64,000 bases of DNA, from positions 248,001 to 312,000 of the forward strand of contig CAVRVS010000004.1 of the NCBI GenBank assembly GCA_963724705.1, written 5' to 3'. The position numbers and the translations under genes were made by a program. This document shows, in pieces, positions 53,499-63,523 of the stretch. Each line of letters starts with the position of its first letter. Within the stretch, counting starts at the first letter, position 1. This DNA is from DASQPR01 sp963724705 (GTDB taxonomy: Bacteria; Actinomycetota; Actinomycetes; Mycobacteriales; Micromonosporaceae). A model generated the notes under the pieces. That model ran no database searches and had not been told where the DNA came from. It saw only the letters and a program-made list of their open reading frames with translations.

Positions 53499-55415
53499 AT
53501 GCCAAGCTTGGTACGCTCCCATCTCCTGCAGACCGCGGTCGTTGCGGCGGTCCTCGCCGCGTTCGTCGTCACCCCAAGCGCCCCCGCACACGCGGTGACC
53601 AGTTCAGCATTCGTACGGGTCAATCAACTCGGTTACGCCAACGCGACGAAACGCGCGTACCTCATGGCTCCGGGGGTTGAGACCGGTGCGACGTTCGCCG
53701 TCAAGAACTCCGGCGGTACGACCGTCTACACCGCCCCGATCGGCGCGAACCTTGGATCGTGGAGTTCGGGCTACCCGGATGTTTACGCGCTCGACTTCGA
53801 CACCGTCGCGACGGCCGGCAGCTATACCATCACGGTCGCCGGGCCGATCGCCGCGACATCACCGACGTTCCGGGTCGACAGCGGCCAGAACGTCTACGCC
53901 GGTGCGATGGCCAACGCCGTCTCGTTCTACCAGAACCAACGCGACGGCGCGAACTACATCCCCTCTGCACTGCGGACTGCGCCCGGACACCTCAACGATG
54001 CGACCGCGATGACGTACGCGACGCCACATGCGAAGTCTTCGGGCAGTTTCTCCGGCGACCTGACGCCGCTCGGCATCACGATGGACGCCTCAGGCGGCTG
54101 GTGGGACGCCGGCGACTACCTCAAGTTCGTGCAAACGGAGAGCTTCACCGTCGACCTCATGCTCGCCGGCGTGCGTGACTTCCCCACCCAAATGGGCGCG
54201 GCGTTCAACGCCGAGGCCAAGTTCGGGACCAGCTGGCTGCAGAACATGTGGAATGACAACACCCGGACGCTCTACTACCAGGTCGGCATCGGCGAAGGCA
54301 ACGCCAAAACCGTCGGAGATCACGACATCTGGCGCCTCCCTCAGGCCGACGACACCTTCGGCGGCACCGCGGCTGCCGACAGGTACATCCGGAATCGGCC
54401 GGTGTTCCCGGCCAACAGCCCCGGCGGACTGATCAGCCCGAACCTCGCCGGCCGTGAAGCGGCCGCTCTGGCGCTGTGCTACCAGGTCTACCGCACCAGC
54501 GACCCGGCGTACGCCAACAAATGCCTCCTGTCCGCCGAGCACGTGTTCGATCTGGCCAACACGAACCCGACCGCACCACTGCTGACCGTGATCCCGTTCA
54601 GTTTCTATCCCGAAACCGAGTGGCGCGATGACCTCGAACTCGGCGCCACGGAGCTCAACCTTGCGCTCGCCGCCGGAACACCACCCGCCGGTTTGCCGCA
54701 CACCGATCCCTTGTTCTACCTGCAGAGCGCCGCGACCTGGGCCAACGCCTACATCGCCGGCCCAAACGACGCGAGCGACACCCTCAACCTCTATGACGTC
54801 AGCGGCCTGGCCCACTACGAGCTCGCGAACGCTATCGCCCGCGCCGGCAACCCGCCCGGACTGGCCACTACCGTCGCCGCCCTCACGGCAGACCTGAAGA
54901 AGCAGCTCGACAAGGCGGTCGCCCAATCCGCGACCGACCCGTTCGGATTCGGGTTCCCCTGGGCGACCTACGACACCACCGTGCACGGCGCCGGACTCAC
55001 GGTGATGGCTCGCGAGTACGACCACCTCACCGCCACGACCACGTACGCCGCTGACGCCGACCGATGGCTGGCCAACATCCTGGGCGCCAACGCGTGGGGC
55101 CTGTCGCTGATCGTCGGTGACGGCACCACCTTCCCCCATTGCATGCAGCATCAGGTCGCCAACCTCGTCGGATCGCTCGACGGAACCGCACCGGTTCTCG
55201 CCGGAGCGGCGGTAGAAGGCCCCAACGCCGCCGCCACGCGCGGGCTCGTGTCCGGCATGCGTACGTGTCCCGCCAACGGTGCCGACCTGTATTCGCCGTT
55301 CAACAACGCGGCCGAATTCAAAGACGACGTGCAGTCCTACTCAAACACCGAACCCGCGGTGGACCTGACCATCACGTCGCCGCTCGCGTTCGCCTGGCAA
55401 ATGAGCGGAGCCTGA
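53499..55415 (+). CDS. secreted GH9 endoglucanase (cellulase)
   Basis: 638 residues from ATG 53499, with GGAAGGAG upstream. Signal peptide (SLVRSHLLQTAVVAAVLAAF, cut near SAPAHA). A CelD-type N-terminal Ig-like domain follows (about 35-125: AFVRVNQLGYANATKRAYLM). The GH9 barrel has SGGWWDAGDYLKFVQTESFT (base Asp about 204-207) and the C-terminal acid Glu in VQSYSNTEPAVDLT (about 616). NILGANAWGLSLIVGDG lies near the end, where family members usually have 'YLLG-N--G-S-V-G'. No carbohydrate-binding module is visible. It attacks cellulose or related beta-glucans. It is cotranscribed with the GH18 gene one base downstream. Confidence 0.93.
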   Translation: MPSLVRSHLLQTAVVAAVLAAFVVTPSAPAHAVTSSAFVRVNQLGYANATKRAYLMAPGVETGATFAVKNSGGTTVYTAPIGANLGSWSSGYPDVYALDFDTVATAGSYTITVAGPIAATSPTFRVDSGQNVYAGAMANAVSFYQNQRDGANYIPSALRTAPGHLNDATAMTYATPHAKSSGSFSGDLTPLGITMDASGGWWDAGDYLKFVQTESFTVDLMLAGVRDFPTQMGAAFNAEAKFGTSWLQNMWNDNTRTLYYQVGIGEGNAKTVGDHDIWRLPQADDTFGGTAAADRYIRNRPVFPANSPGGLISPNLAGREAAALALCYQVYRTSDPAYANKCLLSAEHVFDLANTNPTAPLLTVIPFSFYPETEWRDDLELGATELNLALAAGTPPAGLPHTDPLFYLQSAATWANAYIAGPNDASDTLNLYDVSGLAHYELANAIARAGNPPGLATTVAALTADLKKQLDKAVAQSATDPFGFGFPWATYDTTVHGAGLTVMAREYDHLTATTTYAADADRWLANILGANAWGLSLIVGDGTTFPHCMQHQVANLVGSLDGTAPVLAGAAVEGPNAAATRGLVSGMRTCPANGADLYSPFNNAAEFKDDVQSYSNTEPAVDLTITSPLAFAWQMSGA

Positions 55416-55416
55416 C

Positions 55417-56454
55417 ATGACTCTCCGACCCCGACACGCCCTCGCCCTGCTTGCCGCCCTGATATTCGGCACCGGCGGCGCCATGCTCGCCGACGCGCCG
55501 GCGTACGCCATCGGGACGCCGATGCCGGCGCATGTGTACGCGCCGTACTTCGAAACGTGGACCACGGACAGCATCACCACCACCGCGCAGCAGTCCGGTG
55601 CCCGTTACTTCACCCTCGCCTTCGTCGAAGTCCCGACGAAAGGCTCCTGCACCCCGGTATGGAACGGTGACGCGGCCCAGACCATGGCAGCCGGCCGCTA
55701 CCTGTCGGACATCGCCAGCCTGCGCGCCCTCGGTGGGGACGTGATCCCGTCGTTCGGTGGATTCAGCGCCGACAATGGAGGCACCGAGCTCGCCGACTCC
55801 TGTACCGACATCAACCAGATCGCCGCCGCCTACGAATCGGTGATCACCACCTACAACGTGACCCGCCTCGACATGGACGTCGAAGTGAAATCACTGTCCA
55901 ACGCCGCCGGCATCGACCGGCGCAACAAGGCGATCAAGATCGTGGAGGACTGGGCGGCCGCCCAGAGCCGGCCTCTGCAGATCTCCTACACGCTGCCGGT
56001 CGAACCGGCCGGACTCGAGTCCAACGGCCTCGCCGTTCTACAGAACGCCGTGGCGAACAACGCGCGCGTCGACGTCGTCAACATCATGACCTTCGACTAC
56101 TACGACCACGTCACTACTCAGATGGGCGCCGCCGCGATCAGCGCCGCTCAAGGCCTCCATGCCCAGCTGGCCGCTCTCTACCCGACCAAGACATCGGCCC
56201 AGCTGTGGGCGATGGAAGGCAACACGATCCTGCCCGGCATCGACGACTTCCCCAAAAAGACCGAGGTTACCTTCCTCGCCGACGCTCAGCAGTTGCTCAC
56301 CTTCGCTCAGGCCAACGGCATCGGCACCTTGTCGATCTGGGCAATCCAACGAGATAACGGTGGCTGCCCCGGCGGCCGCGACAAGAACGACTGCTCCGGC
56401 ATCGTCCAGAACACATGGGACTTCACGCATCTGCTCTCGCCCTACACGGGCTGA
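55417..56454 (+). CDS. secreted GH18 chitinase-like enzyme
   Basis: 345 residues, ATG 55417, one base after the GH9 stop. Signal peptide (HALALLAALIFGTGGAML, cut near DAPAYA). The GH18 barrel is of the ChiD/short bacterial type: YAPYFETW, YFTLAFVEVPTKGSCTPVWN, GGDVIPSFGGFSADN, then the active-site strand TRLDMDVE (residues about 149-156; D-x-D-x-E of DGxDxDxE kept, first Asp replaced by Thr). IMTFDYYDH and GIGTLSIWAIQRDNGGCPGG follow. It lacks a carbohydrate-binding domain. The operon pairs chitin and glucan cleavage, suited to fungal walls or litter. Confidence 0.9.
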   Translation: MTLRPRHALALLAALIFGTGGAMLADAPAYAIGTPMPAHVYAPYFETWTTDSITTTAQQSGARYFTLAFVEVPTKGSCTPVWNGDAAQTMAAGRYLSDIASLRALGGDVIPSFGGFSADNGGTELADSCTDINQIAAAYESVITTYNVTRLDMDVEVKSLSNAAGIDRRNKAIKIVEDWAAAQSRPLQISYTLPVEPAGLESNGLAVLQNAVANNARVDVVNIMTFDYYDHVTTQMGAAAISAAQGLHAQLAALYPTKTSAQLWAMEGNTILPGIDDFPKKTEVTFLADAQQLLTFAQANGIGTLSIWAIQRDNGGCPGGRDKNDCSGIVQNTWDFTHLLSPYTG

Positions 56455-56465
56455 CCTGGCGACCG

Positions 56466-56505
56466 GATTGGGTGGGTCCGGCCGGTGTCCCGGCCCCGCC
56501 CAATC
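56466..56505 (+). terminator. imperfect hairpin terminator after the GH18 gene
   Basis: GATTGGGTGGG (56466-56476) pairs with CCGCCCAATC (to 56505) with one bulge, and an inner GGCCGG/CCGGCC extends the stem. It begins 12 bases past the stop. Confidence 0.55.
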
Positions 56506-56714
56506 ACTCGTTCCCGGCGACGCCAGAAGACCACCCACTCGCCGAGCTGTAGATGACGCGCAGGATCGTGCATAACGCGCACGCGCCCAGCAGTGAAAGA
56601 GTGCGCTTAGTCGCGGATCCGGCCGCAGCCCGAGGGCCGGCTTCAGAGCGTGAATGGCCTCGCCCCGAGCTTCCCGCCGGCGACCACCGCCCCGTGACCT
56701 GCATTCGTTTAGTG

Positions 56715-57092
56715 CTATCCGCCGTACGGCCGAGTGATGATCTCCAGGTTGTGCCCGTCCGGATCGGACCAGTACAAGCCGCGTCCGCCGTCGTTGGTGT
56801 TGATCTGACCCGGCCGCCGGTGGTACGGGTCTGCCCAGTACGTCAGGTCGCGCTCCTTAATTCTCTCGAAGATCAGGTCGAACTCCTCTTCGGTGACGAG
56901 GAAGGCATAGTGCTGTGGATGGATCGTTCCGGAATCATCGACGAAGTCGAGGGAGACGTCGTTTGCCACGCGCACGACCAGGAACGGCCCGTACTCGGTT
57001 GGCTGAGTCAGACCCAGCATCCCTGCGAGGAACTCGGCCGAGCGTCGCTTGTCGCGGGCGTGCACGATGGTGTGGTTGAGCTGTGCGGGCAT
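56715..57092 (-). CDS. VOC-family (glyoxalase/dioxygenase-fold) protein
   Basis: 125 residues, ATG 57092. Two beta-alpha-beta-beta-beta modules: AQLNHTIVHARDKRRSAEFL, then PFLVVRVANDVSLDFVDD; and HYAFLVTEEEFDLIFERIKE, GRGLYWSDPDGHNLEIIT. Probable metal ligands are His in NHTIVHA, His in HYAFLV and Glu in NLEII. Small VOC proteins isomerise, cleave or bind small molecules, including antibiotics. The substrate is unknown. Confidence 0.87.
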   Translation of the reverse strand: MPAQLNHTIVHARDKRRSAEFLAGMLGLTQPTEYGPFLVVRVANDVSLDFVDDSGTIHPQHYAFLVTEEEFDLIFERIKERDLTYWADPYHRRPGQINTNDGGRGLYWSDPDGHNLEIITRPYGG

Positions 57093-57433
57093 GAGTCACC
57101 CTCCGATCACGCCGTGGACATGGTTCGAGGCCGACGGGTTTCTGCGAGGCTTGACCTGGGAGGATCGCGCAGTTCGTCACTCCATGGAGCTCGCCCGAGC
57201 GCTCTCCTCGTGGAATCGAACGGATCAGGCACTTACGGTGTGCTTCTCGACGCCGAACTGATCGCGCCCGAACAGGCTAAGCATCACGCAATCAGCCGCC
57301 AGCTGGTGCAGAACTGGATCAAACGTAGCCGGGGAAGGCCCTGGTTACCAGCTTGCGGCTGCCGAAACGGACGACCCTGGAAGGGTCCAATCGTGAGTCT
57401 GTGCCCCCGCGCGGACCCTGGCATTCTGGAGAC
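57093..57433. other. intergenic stretch with weak coding character
   Basis: About 340 bases between divergent genes. One plus-strand frame (about 57190-57340) reads GTYGVLLDAELIAPEQAKHH and ISRQLVQNWIK, which looks protein-like but has no start or known relative. It may be a gene scrap. Confidence 0.3.
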
Positions 57434-57883
57434 ATGCACAGCGTGTATGAGGCCGCAGGCGGCAGCGAGGGCCTGCTCCGGCTGGCCCGGGCGTGGCACG
57501 TCCGGGTGATGGCCGACGAGATAGTCAGCCACGCGTTCAGCCACGGATTCCATCCGCAACACAACGAGCGACTCGCCGCCTACTGGGCCGAGGCCCTCGG
57601 CGGCCCCACCACCTACTCCGACACCTATGGCGACGAAACCTCGGTCGTACGGATCCACAGCGGCAACGGACCGCACGAGGAGATGGACCGCCGGGCGATC
57701 GCGTGTTTCGACCAGGCGATGCAGGAGGTCGGGCTGGAACCGGCCGAGCCGCTCCGGCAGGTGTTACACGACTACTTCGCCTGGGCCACAACCACGACGA
57801 TGTCGCGTTACCACGATTCTGCTGACGATGTCCCCGAGGGTCTAAGCATTCCACGATGGTCGTGGGACGGATTGCAGGGCTGA
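57434..57883 (+). CDS. group II truncated haemoglobin
   Basis: 149 residues from ATG 57434, four bases after GGAG. It begins MHSVYEAAGGSEGLLRLARA; AFSHGFHPQHNERLAAYWAE covers the E helix. The probable proximal His is in VVRIHSGNGPHEEMDRRA. Trp occurs at the group-II position near HDYFAWATTTTMSRYH. The protein binds haem and handles O2/NO. The end (IPRWSWDGL) is characteristic of an actinobacterial branch. No linked reductase is seen. Confidence 0.85.
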   Translation: MHSVYEAAGGSEGLLRLARAWHVRVMADEIVSHAFSHGFHPQHNERLAAYWAEALGGPTTYSDTYGDETSVVRIHSGNGPHEEMDRRAIACFDQAMQEVGLEPAEPLRQVLHDYFAWATTTTMSRYHDSADDVPEGLSIPRWSWDGLQG

Positions 57884-58025
57884 CCCCGAGCACACTCCGC
57901 ACCCGGATGGCCTGAAACTCAGTTCCGCGGGGAGGCAGAGCCAGCTAATTCGTCCCGGCACAAGAGGACGCGTCGCACCATAAGCGGCACGAGGGGACCT
58001 TGCTTTAGGCAGCAGGCATGTCAGG

Positions 58026-58919
58026 TCAGGTCAGCAAGCTTGCCACGGCGTCCGCGAATGCCTCCGGAGCCTCTTGCGGAACGTTGTGTCCAACCCTCGG
58101 CAGGAGCCGGTGCTCATAAGGCCCGGTGAAGTGGTCGCGGTCTTCTGCCGCGATCGGCCCAGCGACGCCGTCCTCGCCACTTTCGAGCACGATCGTGGGA
58201 ATGGTGATGGGCGGTTGTTGCGCGATGAGGTCCTCGAGCGGTTGGTAACGGGGGTCGCCGTCGACGAGTCCGTAACGGTGTCGATAGGAATGGATCACGA
58301 CGTCGACGAAGTCGGGGTTGTGCAGACTCGGGGCGCTGCCAGGAAAAGCTGCGGAGGCACCCACCCAGCTCGGCGACCATGTGCGCCACAGTAGTGCGCA
58401 GAGCTCGTCACGGTTGCGATCCAGCCCGCGACGGCCGCGCTCGGAATGAAAGTAATACTGGTACCAGTAGGTACGCTCCCATTCGGGGGCGGCGGGTTCT
58501 CCTGCGTGCGCGAGGTTCTGCACGTTGTAGCCGTCAACGGAGACCAGGCCACGCACCCGGGCGGGCCGCAACGCGGCCGCGATGCACGCTGCCCGGCCTC
58601 CCCAGTCATAGCCCGCGAGGACTGCGGTTTCGACGTCCAACGCGTCCATGAAGTCGAGCACATCCTGCGCGAGCGCAGCTTGTTGTCCAGACCGGATCGT
58701 GGTGTCGTCCCGAAACCGCGTCGGGCCGAAGCCGCGCAAGTAGGGCGCAAGCACGAAGGCACCCCTGGCAGCGAGAATCGCGGCCACATCGTCGTAGGCC
58801 CGCACGTCGTACGGGAATCCATGGAGAAGAATGACCGGCATCGCGTCGACCTCACCCGCTTGCTCGTACGCGACATCCAGCACAGGCGTCGTGACCCGTC
58901 CCGAGGAGGAGAAAGCCAT
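58026..58919 (-). CDS. alpha/beta hydrolase, epoxide hydrolase-like
   Basis: About 297 residues; the first two codons are both ATG (58922, 58919). The HGFP oxyanion motif is in MPVILLHGFPYDVRAYDDVA. The nucleophile elbow is GYDWGGRAAC: Asp instead of Ser, which is the mark of epoxide hydrolases and haloalkane dehalogenases. A lid with WYQYYFHSERGRRGLDRNR supplies tyrosines that could open an epoxide ring. The C-terminal His is in LPRVGHNVPQEAPEAF. The likely reaction is hydrolysis of an epoxide via an ester intermediate. The gene stands alone. Confidence 0.87.
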   Translation of the reverse strand: MAFSSSGRVTTPVLDVAYEQAGEVDAMPVILLHGFPYDVRAYDDVAAILAARGAFVLAPYLRGFGPTRFRDDTTIRSGQQAALAQDVLDFMDALDVETAVLAGYDWGGRAACIAAALRPARVRGLVSVDGYNVQNLAHAGEPAAPEWERTYWYQYYFHSERGRRGLDRNRDELCALLWRTWSPSWVGASAAFPGSAPSLHNPDFVDVVIHSYRHRYGLVDGDPRYQPLEDLIAQQPPITIPTIVLESGEDGVAGPIAAEDRDHFTGPYEHRLLPRVGHNVPQEAPEAFADAVASLLT

Positions 58920-59200
58920 CATCTGATCATTTCACAGCCCGCGCCGCATGCCCTCGTGCTCGACCGCACATCGGCATGTGACCGGAGTCGATGGCGCGCT
59001 GTCAGGTGCTCGTAGGTCGGGCCGGGTGGTTGCCGAGCTCATTGGCCAGCCCAGTCCGTCGCGCCGCAGCATTGAGTTCGGCGGCTACTTTTGCGGCCAT
59101 GTCTTCACCAGTCCCGGCCAGGCGTAACGTGGAGTGAAGAGATCAGCCACGGACTCGGCGACGGCTGGGTCGTAGCAAAGCCAGCCGGAGGAGCATTGAC

Positions 59201-59548
59201 ATGGCAGACGATCAGGTCACTCGCAACCTCAACAGCATGGACGATCTTGACTTCAGGGCATGGAACGGAGCCGACTGGAACGGCCTTTTCGCCCGCTGCC
59301 ACACCGACGACGTGGTCGTCGATGTTCACGGGCAGACCCCAACCCATGGCATCGATGAACATATCGACGCCATGAAAGCGTTCGTCCAAACCACCGGTGG
59401 GACGCCAGCACAGATCAAATCCCATCCGATCAAGTTCGGATCCGGCGACTGGACATGCGTAGTCGGAGAATTCGATAACGGCAGCCAGATGGTAACCGTG
59501 GCAAAGTGGCGCGACGGCGCCATCGCCGAGGAACACATCTGGATCTGA
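59201..59548 (+). CDS. NTF2-like / SnoaL-type small protein
   Basis: 115 residues, ATG 59201, eight bases after GGAGGAG. NTF2 cone fold: DDLDFRAWNGADWNGLFARC, TDDVVVDVHGQTPTHGIDEH, then strands with FGSGDWTCVVGEFDNGSQMV, TVAKWRDGAIAEEHIWI. Members are isomerases, cyclases, hydrolases or binding proteins. No partner is adjacent. Confidence 0.82.
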   Translation: MADDQVTRNLNSMDDLDFRAWNGADWNGLFARCHTDDVVVDVHGQTPTHGIDEHIDAMKAFVQTTGGTPAQIKSHPIKFGSGDWTCVVGEFDNGSQMVTVAKWRDGAIAEEHIWI

Positions 59549-60200
59549 CAGTGTCGCGGTCGTGAAAGCACCCGTCCCCGCCGATCATTCGGCCGACGCG
59601 CCAGGCCGAAACATCGTCAAGCCCAACTGACCTGTTCTCGCCGGCGATGCCTAGCCTGCAATTCGCAGCCAGAACCGAAGCGACCTTCACCTCACTCGGG
59701 ACTGTCTGGATGAGACAGCGGGAGGGGCGAGATGAAAATGCGGAGTGTCTCGTCGCGACGTAGCCGGCTGTAGGTGACACGGTCCGCGAGCGCCGACGCT
59801 GCCAGGTCGTCTTGTCCCGCGCACAGCCCTCTCCAGCACCGCCAAACGATGAACCACATCAAATTCCGGCTGCCGTCGACTCGCCGTCCCGGGAGCGGCC
59901 GGCCCTGCGGTGTCGAGACATCCGATCCTGGTGGCATGTCTGTCGAGCGCGGCCGAGTGAGCACCAAGCCGTGGACCCATGTCACGACCTCGAGGTACTC
60001 GGCGGCGATCCGCCGCGAACGCGCGTCAGCTGGTTGGGGCCGAGCGCGACGACGTATCGGTGCCAACCCGCGATGACCCTGCTTCCGGGCTCCGTGCCAT
60101 GGCGGCGGTCAGCCATCGCCGGCCGATCGGCAATACGCCTGAGCCGTGCGCCTAGGGCCCACGAGCGGGCGGGTCGATAGGGTGGGTTCGGGGGTTGAGC
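59549..60200. other. region upstream of the AfsR-type regulator, no gene recognised
   Basis: About 650 bases. A minus-strand frame has a somewhat protein-like end (LMWFIVWRCWRGLCAGQDDL) but no start or known relative. Otherwise only the promoter of the downstream regulator is expected. Confidence 0.35.
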
Positions 60201-63200
60201 GTGCACATACGTTTGCTCGGTGGTTTTGGTGTCGATCGGGGCGACGAGCCCGTCGACGCCGGAGCATGGCGTCTGCGTAAGGCGCGCACGATCGTCAAGC
60301 TGTTGGCATTGACGCGATGATCAGCGGCTGCACCGCGACGTGCTCCTCGACGCGTTGTGGCCCGACCGTGATCCGGTGTCGGCGATGAACAACTTGCATC
60401 AGGCTTTGCACGTCGCCCGTCGGGTACTCGCGGACGATGAGCCGAGCAACGGGTGGCTGGAGTTGCGCGACGACGTCGTCGTGCTCCTCGCGGGTGGGCT
60501 GGTCGAGGTCGATGTTCGGCGTTTCCAGCAGCTGACCGCGGTCGCCCGGGCCAGCGGTGACCTTGCCGATCTGCGCGCTGCGACGGTTGCGTACACCGGT
60601 GATCTTCTGCCCGAGGACCGGTTCGAGGACTGGGCCATGCGGCCGCGTGAGGAACTGCGGGAAACCTTCTGCGACCTCCTCGTAGACCTCGCCGACGCTG
60701 CCAGTGCCGCTGGTGTGGCCGGGAACGAGGCGGAGGCGTTCGATGCGCTGCAGCGTGCACTCGCAACTGACCCCCTTCACGAGCGCGCGGTGCGTGGCCT
60801 CATGCGATCGCAAGCGGCGGCGGGCCGGCGTTCGGAGGCGCTGGCGCGGTACGAGCAGCTGCGCGGTGATCTGCGCGCCACGTACGGCACCGATCCCGAT
60901 CCGGACACCCGACATCTCTACCGGGACCTGCTGACCAGTAGCTTCGACGAACCGAAGCCGCAGGCGACGGAGCTGCCTCAGCACAATCTCGCCCCGGCGC
61001 TCACCAGTTTCGTCGGGCGCGAAAGGGAGATAGCCGATGTCCATTCCCTGCTGCGCCGAGGTGGGCTCCTCACTCTGACCGGGGTCGGCGGTGCCGGCAA
61101 GACCCGGCTCGCGGAGGAAGCCGCTCGCGGGCTTCTGTCGGCCGTACCCCGACGGGATATGGATCGCCGACCTGGTGCCCGTGGCCGACCCGCGGCTGGT
61201 TGCCGATACGGTGGCGAGCGCCCTCGGGCTGGATCCTGCAGCGGGGTCCGATCCGTTGCGTACACTGGTCGCCCGCTTGGCCCCGCGCAACCTTGCTGCT
61301 CGTACTGGACAACTGCGAGCACCAGCTTGGCCGCCTGTGCCGCGCTCGCCACCGCGCTACGCCGTAGTTGTCCCGGTGTCACCGTACTCGCGACCAGCAG
61401 GGAGCCGTTGCATGTTCCGGGCGAGGTGACGTTCCGCGTACCGTCACTCGAGCTACCCGAACCTGAGGACGGCAACGACCCGGACCGCCTGGCGCGTCTG
61501 GCCTCCGTACGGCTGTTCCTCGACCGTGCCCAGGACGTGCGGCCCGGCTTCATGCTTGACGGCAGCAACTCGGCGTCGATTGTGGAGATCTGCCGTCGCC
61601 TCGACGGCATTCCGCTCGCCCTCGAACTCGCCGCCGCTCGCATGTCCCACCTCGAGTCGGCGGAGATCGCCGAGCGGCTGGGCGAGGCGCTCGCCCTGCT
61701 TGGTCGACGCGGCGAGATCACTCGGCACGCGACGCTGCGGGCCACGCTCGAATGGAGCCACGCGCTGCTGTCGCCGGACGAGCAGACCATGCTCCGTCGG
61801 CTCGCGGTCTTCGCCGGCAGCTTCTCGCTGCAAGCGGTTGAGCAGGTTTGCGCGGACGAGCTGCTGCCTCGCTCGGATGTGCTGGACTGTCTGGGCCGGA
61901 TCGTCGACAAGTCTCTCGTCCAGGTCGAGCGGGCGGGTCTTCGTTCCCGGTACCGACTTCTCGAGACGATCCGGCAGATGGCCCGCGAGCGATTGGTGGC
62001 GGCGCGGGAGGTCGAGGCGCTGGAGGCCGCACACTGCCGGCATTTTCTCGATCTCGCCCTGGCCCATGACCCGGAACGGACGGCCGGTGTCGTCGTCGAG
62101 CGTCCTCAGGTGCTTGACGTCGATCACGACAACCTTCGCGGCGCACTCGGTTGGGCACTGCGCAACGACCCGGAACAGGCGTTGCTCCTCGGGGTGAGCC
62201 TGTGGCGGTACTGGTTGGCGCGGGGTCACTTCGTCGAGGGTGCGGGTTGGCTTGAACGCATCCTCGAGCTGCCCCTCGCCCCCACCCGGGAGCGGGCCCG
62301 TGCGCTGTTCGGGCTGGCGATCCTCGACGCGCGCAGGGGTCTAGGCGGACCACCTGCCCGGGCTCGCCGACGCCGGCGTCGCAGCCACCGAGCAGTCCGG
62401 TGACCCAGCTGAGGTGGTGTACGCGCGGGTCCTGCGCGGCACGCTGCTGCTGTCCGGCGCCGACCTCGACGAGGTCGAGCGAACGGCGACGGCGGCGCTC
62501 GCCGACGCCGACTGCGCTGGGCGCTGAGCCGGTCGCCTGCGCCGCCCGCGGGTTGGCGGCCATGGCCGCGCTGTTCCGCGAGGACGTGCCGTTGGCCCGA
62601 CAACGGTTCGCCGACTGCCTTGCTCACTTGAGCCTCGTCGATCCGACGGCAGTCGCGTTCTTTCCGGCTGTCACGCTGTCACTGCCGCTGATCCCGGTGG
62701 ACGGGACGTTGGTGCCGGTCTTCGAAGAGTCCTGGCTACTCGGTCGCCGGGTCGGCGCCGTACAGGCGCAGGGCTACGCACTGTCGGCGCTCGCCGACGC
62801 CCATCGGATCGCCGGCGATCTCGACAACGCCCTCGACGCCGTACACCGCTCGGTCGAGGTGTTCGCCGACCTCGACGATGCCGCCGGGCTGGCCCACGCG
62901 CTCAACCACTTGGGGTGCATCGAGCGCGACCGACGCCTGTTCGAACCGGCCGACACGGCATCTGCGCGAGGCGTTGCGGATCCGCGAACAACTCGGCGAC
63001 CACCGCGGCGAGAACCTCTGCCTCGCCAATCTCGGATTGCTGTCCGCCGCGGCTGGAGATGTCGCAGAGGGACGACGGCTCGCCCGCCTCGCCCTCGACC
63101 GCGGCGAGGCCGTCGATGACGGCCCGGGGGTTGCCGGTGCGCTGCTGGGCCTCGCCGTGGTCGAACTGCTGGCCGGCGACCGGCACGCCGCCCGGGTGCT

Positions 63201-63426
63201 CGCCGGACAGGCGTCGGACGCGTATGAGCCGCAGGGGTACCTGCGACTCGAGGCGTGGGTGAGGCTGCTCGCCGCCGAGCTCGCTCGCGACGACCGCGAC
63301 GAAGAGGCACTCGCCACGCACGGCCGTGCGGCAGTCGGGCTCTTCGCCCGCCTGGGCTGCCGCATCGGTACGGCACGGGCAGCCGCCCTGCCGCTCGGGC
63401 AGCGGATCGCGAAGCGCGCCCGCTGA
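60201..63426 (+). CDS. AfsR/SARP-family transcriptional regulator, multiply frameshifted
   Basis: GTG 60201. Domains in order: OmpR/SARP DNA-binding start (IRLLGGFGVDRGDEPVDAGA, WRLRKARTIVKLLAL); BTAD (EVDVRRFQQLTAVARASGDL, DPLHERAVRGLMRSQAAAGR); NB-ARC ATPase with FVGREREIADVHSLL, Walker A GVGGAGKTRLAEEAA, Walker B LLVLDNCEH and TSREPLHVPGE; then TPR-like repeats to the end (QRIAKRAR). About 1070 residues in all. The frame changes about seven times (near 60315, 61140, 61290, 61325, 62340, 62525 and 62955), yet each part continues the same fold. Such proteins activate secondary metabolism clusters; the target may lie beyond 64 kb. Confidence 0.85.
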
Positions 63427-63523
63427 CCGCCCGCTAAGTCGCGCTAAGTCGCTGCGAAGGTCGCCTTCGTAGCGTCGTACTCGTCCATGAACAGGAATCG
63501 GGTACGACAAGCGAGGAGCATCC

